64,000 bases of DNA from JAYSYM01 sp964543475 (GTDB taxonomy: Bacteria > Bdellovibrionota > Bdellovibrionia > Bdellovibrionales > JAMPXM01): positions 40,577-104,576 of the forward strand of contig CAZIYJ010000010.1 of assembly GCA_964543475.1 (NCBI GenBank), given 5' to 3'. The notes under the pieces were generated by a model that worked only from the letters and a program-made list of their open reading frames with translations, was not told the origin of the DNA and did not search any database. Below are positions 34,070 to 43,398 of this stretch, piece by piece. The translations under genes and the position numbers were made by a program. The stretch's first letter is position 1. Each line of letters starts with the position of its first letter.

Positions 34070-34963
34070 CTATACGTCGAGCGAGAGGCTTAGGAACAAT
34101 GTGCGGTTCTTTTCGTTGAAGAATGGAGCACGCTTTGGGTCCGTCACCTTCTGAGACCACCATGCGCCGGCAGTGGCAGACAAGTTCTCCATGATTCCGT
34201 AAGAAACTCGAGTACGGTAACGAACCGAGCGAGTTTCTTCACCTTCGTAAGGCGTTGACTGGCGATAACGTACGTCGTTCTTCAAAGTAACCGGACCAAC
34301 TGGAATACCTGAAGATAGAACTGTTGTCGCACGAGTGAATTCGTTGCCATAGAATCGTTTATCGTCATTACCCTCAAAGAGGTCAGCTTCCGGAGTCGCG
34401 ATAGGCGCACTCTTATAAGCATTTTGATAAAAGTTGTTATCAAGCCCGAATGAAAGAGCTCCGATTTTAAGACTGAAGTTCCCTCGCGCGCCATACTGAC
34501 CGATCATATTTTTATCGCGAGAAGCACGAGAAGTAGCCATCGCACCGATTAAACCTGCCGAAAATTTAAAGTCTTTTGCAATCTCCAAACCTCTGACCAT
34601 TAAATTTGCTTCAAGATCGTAACCAGCATTCTTCTCTTGTTTTTCCATGTGAGCGTCGAAGCCTGTTTCTAATGATAAAGACACACTTTCACTGAACGCG
34701 TAGCCAGCAGTTAGCCAACTCTCGAGGTAGTTACCTTCGTTCTGCGCATACCCGTAATAAGTTTCTGAAATATTGAGGCTAAACGGCGACGCTTTCTCTG
34801 CGGCTGGTTTAACCGTTGCTACGTTCGTTTTTAAAGTGCTTTTCGCAGTTGTCTTTTTCGGAGCAACGTTAGTCCGCATCTGAGCATGAGCGGTGCTTCC
34901 GGCAAAGATAGAAGTGGCAACAGCGAGACCTAATAATGATGTGAAGGCAGCTTTTGTTTTCAT
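34070..34963 (-). CDS. Outer-membrane beta-barrel protein
   Basis: 297 residues. A signal peptide (cleavage near AHA) is followed by a Lys/Thr-rich linker and a chain of amphipathic strands with aromatic ends (YYGYAQNEGNYLESWLTAGYAF, TRVSYGIMENLSATAGAWW; segments quoted apart). It ends LFLSLSLDV, consistent with outer-membrane insertion. Probably a 12-14 strand barrel. Function unknown; separate promoter likely. Confidence 0.72.
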   Translation of the reverse strand: MKTKAAFTSLLGLAVATSIFAGSTAHAQMRTNVAPKKTTAKSTLKTNVATVKPAAEKASPFSLNISETYYGYAQNEGNYLESWLTAGYAFSESVSLSLETGFDAHMEKQEKNAGYDLEANLMVRGLEIAKDFKFSAGLIGAMATSRASRDKNMIGQYGARGNFSLKIGALSFGLDNNFYQNAYKSAPIATPEADLFEGNDDKRFYGNEFTRATTVLSSGIPVGPVTLKNDVRYRQSTPYEGEETRSVRYRTRVSYGIMENLSATAGAWWSQKVTDPKRAPFFNEKNRTLFLSLSLDV

Positions 34964-35028
34964 ACGAGAGATCTAATGCACTTAAAGTGCCTGAGAAATC
35001 GAGGCTTAGCTAAAATCTATTCAAGGCA

Positions 35029-35051
35029 GGGTGTCTACTCTTTTGACACCC
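35029..35051. terminator. Hairpin after the DUF429 gene
   Basis: GGGTGTC and GACACCC enclose a 9-base loop, 23 bases beyond the stop at 35074. It is perfect but has no long T run on the minus strand. It could end the six-gene ABC operon. Confidence 0.45.
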
Positions 35052-35073
35052 TCCCCTCTTAGGGCCCACGCGC

Positions 35074-35919
35074 CTAGAACCAGCTGATGGCTTTCAATGG
35101 GAATTCGATCCATGGCTCTTGCTTTGGAAAACCGGTGGGAGGCTTCTCGCACTGTCCTCGGAACTTAAGAAACGCAGTGAGCGCACAAATGAAGGCGTCA
35201 AATGCCATCGCATTATCAACCATAGTCTTTGTGTCTTGCTGGTAAACGAAACAGATTTCGCGCTCAGCAAGAGCTTTAAGGATTGCAAGGCGTGCTTCAT
35301 CCCCTCCGACTGCTAGCTTGTGATTTCGCAAATGTGTTTTTTGAACTTTTAAATCAATGCCAATTCTCCAGAGCGAAAGCTTTGGATACACCTCGACGGC
35401 TGCGATTTTTTTACCGAGGCGACGACGAATGAAAAATGCTCTTGCAGTGAGAGGCGCGTAGTTCGCGCCAAGGGCATGCTGCGGATGAAATATTTCTTCA
35501 AGGTCAGTCGCAATGAAAGCTTCTGCACATCGTTCGGTGTAGGGAGTGAAAAGCTTAACCGGTTTTTTCTTTGCCGTTTTCTTTTTATGGAGTGCCCAAA
35601 GATATTTAATTTCGGGCTCTTTACAAGCTTCATAGCCAGGGCATTTTAAAGCACAGCGAAGACACTTAGGAACTTGCAAGGGAACGTCGAACGCAATCGT
35701 ATGAATGTTTGGCTCTTCTTCGGTGAACAAGGCATGAATACGAGCATCGGCAGAAACTTCGGCGTCGCCTTTGATCTTATCGCGAAGAGTTCTTAAGAAA
35801 ATTCTCTTTTGTTCTGGATAGTACTCAAGAATTGCAATCGAGGTTTTGTCGGTCTTACCGCCACCGAGAGACACTCCGGCAAATCTATAAATTTGAAGTG
35901 GTCTCGGTGAAGCAGCCAT
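35074..35919 (-). CDS. DUF429-family predicted RNase H-fold nuclease
   Basis: 281 residues. The opening FAGVSLGGGKTDKTSIAILEY and the internal TIAFDVPLQVP, EVYPKLSLWRIG and NAMAFDAFICALTAF match DUF429, predicted to have an RNase H-like fold with acidic active residues. A Cys-rich insert (CLRCALKCPGYEAC) could bind zinc. It follows the GHMP kinase gene directly with no gap and closes the ABC operon. Substrate unknown. Confidence 0.75.
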   Translation of the reverse strand: MAASPRPLQIYRFAGVSLGGGKTDKTSIAILEYYPEQKRIFLRTLRDKIKGDAEVSADARIHALFTEEEPNIHTIAFDVPLQVPKCLRCALKCPGYEACKEPEIKYLWALHKKKTAKKKPVKLFTPYTERCAEAFIATDLEEIFHPQHALGANYAPLTARAFFIRRRLGKKIAAVEVYPKLSLWRIGIDLKVQKTHLRNHKLAVGGDEARLAILKALAEREICFVYQQDTKTMVDNAMAFDAFICALTAFLKFRGQCEKPPTGFPKQEPWIEFPLKAISWF

Positions 35920-36903
35920 TTATCCTTGCCAAGGTTTGGTTTTCAAAACGGTAAACTTATTTTCTTCGCAGAGTTTAGCCATCTTTTCTGTTTGCTTGTC
36001 GGGACACCAAATTAAAACACATCCGCCGCCGCCAGCGCCACAAATCTTAGCTGACGCACCCACTGAAGTGGCTAAAGACTTCAGTTTCTTGATCTCAGGG
36101 CTCGAAAAACCTTCTGAGAGCTCTGTTCTTGCATCATATTCGCGGTCAAAAAGTTTTGGGAGATCTTCAATTCTTCGTTCGATCCAAGCTTTTTGAAGAT
36201 CCTTTGAAACCACGGCTAATTTCTGAAGTGCAGCCTTGGGCTTTGGATCACCATCGAGGTAATTTTTGATAACCTGCCAGTTGTTAATACCCGAATGATG
36301 CTGCTTACCCGTGTAGACAAGTAGGAAGCGGCCTTCAAATGCCTCGTGATTAAATTCGCCTTTTGTAATTCGCGGACCCGGCACTCCATATTCAATAAAG
36401 CAAACGCCGCCAAAGATTGGAGGAAAATAATCTTGGGTTCCCGTCGGCTTTTGTAAAACCTGCGCTTCAATGTGAGAGGCGACTCTCACCATTTCATATT
36501 GATCGATTTGGGCGCCCATCCACTTAGTGAATGCCTTTAACATCGAGATACAGAGACTTGAGCTTCCGCCGAGACCGCCACCGATTGGCGACTCAGACTT
36601 CGTTCTTAAATGAAGGCCCTTTGTGGGATGCCAAAATTTTAAATGTGCACGGTACAACTCAAACTCTGGCTGCGTGTCGGTGATCGCAGCCTGAAGATCT
36701 GGGTATTCCTTTTTTACTTTAAGGTCATCGCTCTCTAAGACGATTTTTGAGTCATTGCGCTCAGTGAGCCAGCAATGCGTAAAAATATCGATCGCGACAT
36801 TCACCGTCACTGGATTATCGAGGAATAAATAAAGTGGCCAGCAATCTAAAGTTCCGCCAGCCAAGTCGACTCGTGTCGGTGAGCGTTCGTAAATTTCGTT
36901 CAT
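35920..36903 (-). CDS. GHMP-family sugar kinase
   Basis: 327 residues. The opening SPTRVDLAGGTLD, the phosphate loop PIGGGLGGSSSL (about 104-115) and KICGAGGGGCVLIW near the end are the three GHMP motifs. The layout fits the heptose-7-phosphate/fucose kinase branch, which phosphorylates sugars at C1. The exact substrate is not visible. It overlaps the DUF4340 gene by 4 bases (ATGA), so it is translationally tied to the GldG-like transporter genes. Confidence 0.88.
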   Translation of the reverse strand: MNEIYERSPTRVDLAGGTLDCWPLYLFLDNPVTVNVAIDIFTHCWLTERNDSKIVLESDDLKVKKEYPDLQAAITDTQPEFELYRAHLKFWHPTKGLHLRTKSESPIGGGLGGSSSLCISMLKAFTKWMGAQIDQYEMVRVASHIEAQVLQKPTGTQDYFPPIFGGVCFIEYGVPGPRITKGEFNHEAFEGRFLLVYTGKQHHSGINNWQVIKNYLDGDPKPKAALQKLAVVSKDLQKAWIERRIEDLPKLFDREYDARTELSEGFSSPEIKKLKSLATSVGASAKICGAGGGGCVLIWCPDKQTEKMAKLCEENKFTVLKTKPWQG

Positions 36904-38303
36904 GGAGTTGCTTCTTTCTTTGCAGCTGCGACAAACAATGACTTCAGCGGAAGTTCTTCGATCTGTACTTGCTTGAGAGAGAGTACGTATTTTGGAACTT
37001 TACTTGTAGTTGCGTAATTGAATTTCAAACCTGTATTGGCAGGATCATCGATTTGAGGCAGGTACTCATCTCCCCAAACTAAACTGATAAGAACTTCGCC
37101 TTTCTCATTAAAGACTTCGATCTTGTTCTTCGGAGGCGCTAGTCCTCTACCCTTTTCTTTTAAGTAACCAGAAGCCTCCATGCGAGAAATAGCTTTCACA
37201 AGCTCTTCAACTTGTGGGCCTTTCGACCACTTTCCGTCTTTCTTTTCAGTCACTAACTTGAGTTCTGGAGTTGAGATACGAACTTTCATCGCTTGCGTCG
37301 GATCGTACTGAAATGGATAACGCCGATCAAAGAAGTCTTCGCGCGTTTTCTGAGCGACGTTTATAATCGCTGAATAAACTTTTACAACTCCGGTTAAATC
37401 TGTGCTAGTCGCAGCTGCATGCTGCTTTTCACCATCAGGAGCTTTCGGCGAAAGCATGAGCTTAAAATCGTAGGGCTTATTTTCTTTTATTCCTGACAGA
37501 TGAGTTTCAACTTGGGGTGAACTTAGTCCGTGCCGCGAAAGATCGGTTTTCATTTCTGAGACGAAGTCTAAAATCTCAAGATTCACGATTTGAAAAATAA
37601 ACCCCTCAACTAAGTTAAGATGAATAGGTATCTCGGACTTAGGAACTGACTGCCATTCGCCGTCGACCTTTTTTAGCTCTAGGCGCTGCTTCCCCGAAAC
37701 CTTTGTAACGATTCGATCCCACCCTTCGAAGACTCCGCGCTTTACTCTCCTGCTTCGAAAGTCATTCGGCTTTTTATCGACGTACGCGCTCCAAACATTC
37801 GAAACCAAGAAGGTCCCGGGTTTATTTGAGACGGTGGCGTACAAGCTTCCGTCGTAAGCTTTGATCGAGCCGATTCGTATTTGAATGTCATCGCCCGTAA
37901 GCGTGGTTAGAGTCACTGACCCTTTTGGCTGATCAAGACCATAAGTTTTTGAGTCAGCTGCGTCAGCTCCAAGACCGTCTTGCGTCGTTTCTTCAAGGAG
38001 CGTGTTGATAAAAGTTTCGACGGCATCTTTGTCAGCGACGTCATTCAGCGGAGCCGTGACTCGCCATACACCACCAAGCTTCGCGACTTTTATATCCGCG
38101 CTTGAGTTCATTGAATTCGGAGAAACGATCAAACCTTGAATCTTAGAGACATCAAGGCCTGAAAAAATTTTGGCCTCACTTGCCTTATGCTCTTTGTCTT
38201 TCTCGCCTTTTCGATATTCGAAAAAGAAAATGTAAGCAGCTAGGGCTACAACGAGAATGCTGAAAATTACGGAGCCACTGAGCCCTTTTTTCGAGCGCGC
38301 CAT
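36900..38303 (-). CDS. DUF4340-domain membrane-anchored protein
   Basis: 467 residues. One N-terminal membrane helix (10-28) is followed by repeated DUF4340 modules (about 45-190 and 200-440) with the LDQPKGSVTLTT and EVFNEKGEVLISLVWGD patterns. DUF4340 proteins often follow GldG-type ABC genes and probably work with them outside the membrane. It overlaps its neighbours on both sides by 1-4 bases. Mechanism unknown. Confidence 0.8.
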   Translation of the reverse strand: MARSKKGLSGSVIFSILVVALAAYIFFFEYRKGEKDKEHKASEAKIFSGLDVSKIQGLIVSPNSMNSSADIKVAKLGGVWRVTAPLNDVADKDAVETFINTLLEETTQDGLGADAADSKTYGLDQPKGSVTLTTLTGDDIQIRIGSIKAYDGSLYATVSNKPGTFLVSNVWSAYVDKKPNDFRSRRVKRGVFEGWDRIVTKVSGKQRLELKKVDGEWQSVPKSEIPIHLNLVEGFIFQIVNLEILDFVSEMKTDLSRHGLSSPQVETHLSGIKENKPYDFKLMLSPKAPDGEKQHAAATSTDLTGVVKVYSAIINVAQKTREDFFDRRYPFQYDPTQAMKVRISTPELKLVTEKKDGKWSKGPQVEELVKAISRMEASGYLKEKGRGLAPPKNKIEVFNEKGEVLISLVWGDEYLPQIDDPANTGLKFNYATTSKVPKYVLSLKQVQIEELPLKSLFVAAAKKEATP

Positions 38304-39838
38304 TAAGCAGATCTCCTTCTAAACCAAATCACACCGCTGCTTAAGAAAAGTAAAAGAGGTAAGATCAGCAAAGAAATAATGAGAATTTTAATCGCAGGCA
38401 TTTGCGCAATCGTCAACGTCGTGCCTTTTGGCTGCTTAGGCCGAATCGAAATAATGTCTTCGTCTTTTGCTAACGAGGCCGCCGAGTTCATCGCAAGATC
38501 TCTGTTGGCATACTTAAGATAAAGCTGATTCGAGAACACATCGCTGTCGCCAATAAGAATTGCCGTGAATTCTTTTGCTTCTGGTTCAGAAAGCTTTCCG
38601 GTGACCGACATCGCAAGGATATGCGGACCTTTACTTGTGATCTCAGGTTTTTGTTTTAACTCCGCAGTTGCAACTGTCGCCTCGTTCGTTGAAACGAGAC
38701 TATCAAACTTCCAGTCAGTTGAAGCATCAGGCGCTTGTTTTAGCGACGATGCGAGTAAAAATAAACTCGGGCTACCACTCATGCTCTTAGTGATTTCATT
38801 TTCAATAGAGTACTCAGAGCCTAGAGCCGCAACATTTCCAGCGCCAGGCACCATCGCTCTCATATCTAAAACGAAATCGTTTTGATATTCGACACCAAAC
38901 ATTTTCATCACTTTGGCTATGCCGTGTCTTTCTCCCGGGTCTGCAGCGATTAGAAAATGGCCGCCACGAAATGCATAGTCTCTTAATGCTTTCATCTCAG
39001 GAGGTAGAAGCTCTTGGCCCGGACCGATTAAAATTACAACTTCCGCATCGTCTGGCACCCGATTGCCTTGCTGGAACAAGGTCAGCGATCTCACATCGTA
39101 AGTGGTCTCGAGATCTTTTTTGAATTCAGAAATTGTTTCTGGTTTCTCGCCTTCGAGTTCTCGCTCTGCATGCCCCTGAAGAAGATAAATGACTTTCTTT
39201 TTGTCTCTGGTGAGCTTTAATAAAGTTTTGGTAAGAAACTCTTCGTTTGCTTGCTCCACACGTAAATGCTTTTCGTTATGTTCAACGAAAAGACCGAAGG
39301 CACCCGCCTTAAATTCAAATTTCTGCGCAAGATCGGGACGAGTAAGTACGTTGTGAACTTCTAAGTTTAGTTTGTCAGTGTGATTTTGGTAAAGCCGTAC
39401 TAAATCTTGAACTTCTTTTTTTACTTCACCCTCTTGGCTTGGCTCGCCTTGATTAGGGCGGCTCAGCATAATGACTTTTGCTTCAGACTTTAGATTTTTT
39501 ACGACTTTAATTGATTGTTCCGAAAGAGAGTTAAATCCTTCAGCACTCCAATCCCAAGTCTTGTTATATCGGACCGCTAAAAAGTTAACACACGCAAATA
39601 CAACGAAACCTAGAACTATCAACCAGCCCATAGCAATGCCGTTTTTAGTTGTTCTCATCGAGAAGAATTCTTTGTAGAGGCGATTGTCCTTTACAACAGC
39701 TCCGGCCAAAAAGATCAACCCCAAGGTCAGCGGCACGAACAGACTCGGATGAAAAACTTCGAGCACAATTCGTGCGACTCCCGTTGCAATCAAAAACAGA
39801 CACGCCAGTAATAAGCAGGCTTTTCCCATTCGACTCAT
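38303..39838 (-). CDS. GldG-like ABC transporter auxiliary protein
   Basis: 511 residues. Three N-terminal helices (about 8-28, 32-50 and 68-92), a large extracytoplasmic GldG/ABC-aux domain (100-470; DWSAEGFNSLSEQSIKVVKN, QGHAEREL, GGHFLIAADPG) and a final helix (480-503). In Bacteroidetes GldG works with GldA and GldF in gliding and secretion; in delta-proteobacteria homologues have less clear roles. Operon with ABC permease and ATPase. Confidence 0.87.
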   Translation of the reverse strand: MSRMGKACLLLACLFLIATGVARIVLEVFHPSLFVPLTLGLIFLAGAVVKDNRLYKEFFSMRTTKNGIAMGWLIVLGFVVFACVNFLAVRYNKTWDWSAEGFNSLSEQSIKVVKNLKSEAKVIMLSRPNQGEPSQEGEVKKEVQDLVRLYQNHTDKLNLEVHNVLTRPDLAQKFEFKAGAFGLFVEHNEKHLRVEQANEEFLTKTLLKLTRDKKKVIYLLQGHAERELEGEKPETISEFKKDLETTYDVRSLTLFQQGNRVPDDAEVVILIGPGQELLPPEMKALRDYAFRGGHFLIAADPGERHGIAKVMKMFGVEYQNDFVLDMRAMVPGAGNVAALGSEYSIENEITKSMSGSPSLFLLASSLKQAPDASTDWKFDSLVSTNEATVATAELKQKPEITSKGPHILAMSVTGKLSEPEAKEFTAILIGDSDVFSNQLYLKYANRDLAMNSAASLAKDEDIISIRPKQPKGTTLTIAQMPAIKILIISLLILPLLLFLSSGVIWFRRRSA

Positions 39839-39841
39839 AAC

Positions 39842-40609
39842 TTACCTCCAGCGATTACTCTCAACTACGCGTTGAGTGACGAATACAAGTAGTCCAATAA
39901 CAGTGAGAAAATAACCAAGGCTCGCCAGTTGAACTCCGCCTCGTAAGAAATTTACGAAATGGTTTCCAAGTGCCAGCTGTGCATGAACAGCTTGCCAAAA
40001 TGGTCCCTCGCCGCTTTCGAGAAATGAACCCATAAACCAAAGGAGAATATTTCCGAGTAACGCCATGATAACTGCAAGAAATGAACTCTCAGTCAGAGAG
40101 GATGCAAAGATTCCCACACCCACGTAACAAGCCACGACAAGCATGAGGCCAAGATAAGCTGCGACGATCGGAAGCATAGCGCTTTTTACGATCAGTGCAG
40201 TCACGACCGGATAAATTGCCGAGAGAAGGACTAGTGCCCAAGAAACGACGACTCCGCCAAAAAACTTACCGGCAGTTATTTGTGTTGCTGTGATCGGGCT
40301 AGTGAGTAGTAAATCGAAAGTTCGTTGACGTTTTTCTTCTGCAAACAAACGCATTGTGAATGCTGCGACTGCAAGAATCATCACAAAGTTAACAAGAGAA
40401 ATGTGACGAGCAAAAACTACGTAATTGATACTTGCGCCTTCACCGCCCATCTGACTCATCATCATCTGCGAACTTTCAGCGAACTCTTGAAGGCTTAGAG
40501 AAAAGAAGATTGACCAAAACAAAGTGCAGACGCCGGCGACCAAATAAAAAAGCGGGCTTACAAAAAGGCTGCGGATATCTTTCATCGCAATTGTCCAGAT
40601 ACCTTTCAT
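39842..40609 (-). CDS. ABC-2 type permease, GldF-like
   Basis: 255 residues with six membrane helices. The segment EEKRQRTFDLLLTSPITATQ is the coupling helix typical of ABC-2/GldF permeases. It sits between the ATPase (1-base gap) and the GldG-like gene. It should form the channel half with the ATPase dimer. Confidence 0.9.
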   Translation of the reverse strand: MKGIWTIAMKDIRSLFVSPLFYLVAGVCTLFWSIFFSLSLQEFAESSQMMMSQMGGEGASINYVVFARHISLVNFVMILAVAAFTMRLFAEEKRQRTFDLLLTSPITATQITAGKFFGGVVVSWALVLLSAIYPVVTALIVKSAMLPIVAAYLGLMLVVACYVGVGIFASSLTESSFLAVIMALLGNILLWFMGSFLESGEGPFWQAVHAQLALGNHFVNFLRGGVQLASLGYFLTVIGLLVFVTQRVVESNRWR

Positions 40610-40610
40610 C

Positions 40611-41549
40611 TTAAACTCTCTTTCCTTGCTGCTCTTCTTTAGAAGTTAGTTTAATGAAAACTTCTTCGAGATTTGCACTTTCAGTTCTAATTTCGAGAAG
40701 TCCAGCACCCTGGCTGATCACTACTGAAGCGATTTGTTGTGAAACTGCATCGGCATTTGGAGTCTCGACAAAAATAAAGCTGCCGTCTTTGTTCACTCGC
40801 GAAACACCAGGAATATTTCTGATTGCCGTGAGTAACGCTTCAGATGAGGTCGTGACCCGAACAATCACTTTTGACGCTTGAGTCGTCCGCTTAGAAATTC
40901 CTTCGAGAGTGTCCTCAGCAACAATGATCCCTTTGTTGATGATAATGATTCTCTGACATGTCGCTTGCACTTCAGGCAAGATGTGAGTTGAAAGCACAAC
41001 GGTATGATGTCCTGCGAGTTCTTTGATGACATCGCGAATCTCGGCGACCTGTCTAGGGTCAAGTCCAACTGTCGGCTCATCAAGAATGAGAACTTCGGGG
41101 CTAGAGACAAGTGCCTGAGCAATCCCCACTCGTTGTCGATAGCCTTTAGACAAATTTTGAATTAATCGCTTTCGTACCGAACCCAAATCAGTTTTTTGAA
41201 TCGACATGTCGACTTGCGAGCGAATTTTATTTGAATCAACACCTTTAAGTTTTGCAACGAAGGTCAAAAATTCTTCGACACGCATGTCACCATAGACAGG
41301 CGGAGTTTCTGGCAAATACCCGATTCGTTTTTTTACTTCTATTGGATCTTCAAATACATCAAAACCCGCAACTGAAACTGAGCCTTGAGTTGCAGCCATA
41401 AATCCTGTGATGATTTTCATCGTTGTCGTTTTGCCGGCACCATTTGGCCCAAGAAATCCGACAACTTCACCTTTGTTAACAGTGAAACTAATGTTGTCGA
41501 CGGCTTTACGATCACCGTAAGACTTCGTTAATTGACGTACTTCTATCAT
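40611..41549 (-). CDS. ABC transporter ATPase, GldA/CcmA-like
   Basis: 312 residues. Walker A GPNGAGKTT near residue 34, signature LSKGYRQRVGIAQAL, Walker B VLILDEPTVGLDP, and H-loop STHIL. A C-terminal extension of about 90 residues is typical of ABC-2 exporters. First gene of the six-gene operon ending at the DUF429 gene. An AAGATGGAGG site precedes the ATG. Confidence 0.95.
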   Translation of the reverse strand: MIEVRQLTKSYGDRKAVDNISFTVNKGEVVGFLGPNGAGKTTTMKIITGFMAATQGSVSVAGFDVFEDPIEVKKRIGYLPETPPVYGDMRVEEFLTFVAKLKGVDSNKIRSQVDMSIQKTDLGSVRKRLIQNLSKGYRQRVGIAQALVSSPEVLILDEPTVGLDPRQVAEIRDVIKELAGHHTVVLSTHILPEVQATCQRIIIINKGIIVAEDTLEGISKRTTQASKVIVRVTTSSEALLTAIRNIPGVSRVNKDGSFIFVETPNADAVSQQIASVVISQGAGLLEIRTESANLEEVFIKLTSKEEQQGKRV

Positions 41550-41717
41550 CTGTGGACCTCCATCTTAAGAGAGTCGAACTTGGAACCAGTCCAGTAATGC
41601 AAGTTATGGAAATGATACGGATAACATCAAAATCCTATGCTGATTCTCGATGTAGTCAAGGCACACCTTTGCGGGTGTTCATTGGCCGAACCCGACCAAT
41701 GTCGAGGCATGAGTAGA

Positions 41718-43016
41718 TTAGAAGCGCACAACGAAGACACGGTCATTTGAGTAATTCACTCGGCCAAGCTTATCGCCCTTAATTGGTCGAACAAACCGAC
41801 ACTCCACGAGAAGTACATCAAATTTTTGATCTGAGAGTTGCTCGGGAGTTTTGTGAAGCGACTGCTCAACGACCCACTTTCCGGCAAGCTGAAGCTCTTG
41901 ATCAGTGACTTGTCGATTTCTCGTGCGACGAATGATGGCATGACTGCCAGGGTAATCTCGCAAATGAAGCCAGTAATCAAAAGGCTGCGCCTTTCTTAAA
42001 AGTGCTAAGTTATCGGCGCCCGACTTCCCAATGTAGACTTCAAGATCTTCGGCCGCTTGAAATTTTCGTCCGCGTGCAGAAGCCGCCTCAAGTAAAGTCT
42101 TCTTTTTAGCGCCCGACTGTTGAGTTTGTTTTTTTCTCGCGCCACCCGGACCCTTAAGCCTCAGATCATTGATTTCGGTCTCAAGTTTCTGAATTCGCTC
42201 TCGAGAACCTGTAAGTTTTCTCTCGTTGTCTTTTGCCCTTTTGAAAAGCGCTTCAATATTTTTTGCATGTGATTCATTTAAATTTATGACTTCCGAGAGG
42301 TGCTTCGGAACTTCATAAGGAAAATCTTTTGGTGAAATCGATTTCAGATATTCGCCCGCTTCACGAAAGATCGGGTTCTGTTTACTCGAAAGATCTTCTT
42401 TCATTCTTCCGAGGGCTTTTTCTTTTTTCTCGAGATCTTTTTTAAATTGACGCTCAGCCTGTGCAATGGCATCGCCGTCAGTTTTGCTATCTGTACTTTT
42501 AGATCCGTCGAGCCGATTAATTTTCTTCCACTCAACTTCAATGTCATGCCAGGCGCGTGGAGCACGCTCATCAATTTGAGTTTCGTTGGGAGTGTTTGGC
42601 TGAAGCTCTTTTAATTTCTGCAGACTCACTGATTTTTCACCGGCCGTCGCAATAAAATTTTGGCCCCTCGGAAAAACTCTTGCCTGCAAAACTCCCGTAG
42701 TAAAATGGAGCTCGAAGACTCGACCCAGCTCTGGCGATGTGCTGACTGCCTTTAGTCTGGAGCCAATGAAGTGCGATCGAACGAATAAAGTGAGCGGCTT
42801 GATCTCTTTTTTGAACTGGCGAGGCAGTTGATCTAGCCGCACAACCACTGGCGAAACTGCGTTGAGATCGAACCAAAGCCAAGAGACGGCACGTTCATGA
42901 TAGAAGCCTAGGGCAACATTAGCGCCTGACTGAAAGACTTCCTGCAATTGTGACCCGACCAAGGTTTGAAGGTCGATGACAATTTGATGAACTTCGGTGA
43001 GATCGAGCGACTTCAT
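41718..43016 (-). CDS. NFACT (RqcH/FbpA-like) protein, short form
   Basis: 432 residues, shorter than RqcH (about 560-590). An NFACT-N-like part (about 1-155), a long charged coiled coil (about 185-305) and an NFACT-R domain (about 325-432: VYIGKSGADNLALLRKA, DYWLHLRDYPGSHAII) are present. RqcH binds stalled 50S subunits and adds Ala tails in ribosome quality control. The helix-hairpin-helix region seems reduced, so the tailing role is uncertain. Confidence 0.82.
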   Translation of the reverse strand: MKSLDLTEVHQIVIDLQTLVGSQLQEVFQSGANVALGFYHERAVSWLWFDLNAVSPVVVRLDQLPRQFKKEIKPLTLFVRSHFIGSRLKAVSTSPELGRVFELHFTTGVLQARVFPRGQNFIATAGEKSVSLQKLKELQPNTPNETQIDERAPRAWHDIEVEWKKINRLDGSKSTDSKTDGDAIAQAERQFKKDLEKKEKALGRMKEDLSSKQNPIFREAGEYLKSISPKDFPYEVPKHLSEVINLNESHAKNIEALFKRAKDNERKLTGSRERIQKLETEINDLRLKGPGGARKKQTQQSGAKKKTLLEAASARGRKFQAAEDLEVYIGKSGADNLALLRKAQPFDYWLHLRDYPGSHAIIRRTRNRQVTDQELQLAGKWVVEQSLHKTPEQLSDQKFDVLLVECRFVRPIKGDKLGRVNYSNDRVFVVRF

Positions 43017-43107
43017 GATCTTTTGATCCTACGAGCCAAGGGTCCAAAAATAAAGTTCGATTGCGTCGGAAGCTCGCGAAATTGTCAGAGTTTTCCGATA
43101 GAAGAAT

Positions 43108-43398
43108 ATGCGCTCTAATTTTGATCCACTTTACTCTATCTTCGAACAGCACTTAATGAATGCTTTGATTGAAGAAGAGACCACCGAAGACTTCGTAACT
43201 CGCGTAGCTCGTGATTACTTAGGACGGATCGGACCGCGCGGATCAATTCCTACTAGCTTTGTTGAATCAATTGAAACTGATTTGAAAGATGAAGTTTTAG
43301 AGATGCTCCGCAAGCGTACTTACGGACATTTTAGTTTAGATTCGTTTCGAAAAACGCAGAGGCTGCATCAGAAAAAGCATCCTCAGCGCGCCTCTTGA
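43108..43398 (+). CDS. Hypothetical protein, 96 residues
   Basis: A helical, cytoplasmic protein with acidic and basic patches (LIEEETTEDFVTRVARDYLG and a basic C-terminus). The ribosome site is weak (AGAAGA). It is divergent from the NFACT gene and converges on the lipoprotein gene at 43399 with stops side by side. Family not recognised. Confidence 0.55.
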   Translation: MRSNFDPLYSIFEQHLMNALIEEETTEDFVTRVARDYLGRIGPRGSIPTSFVESIETDLKDEVLEMLRKRTYGHFSLDSFRKTQRLHQKKHPQRAS

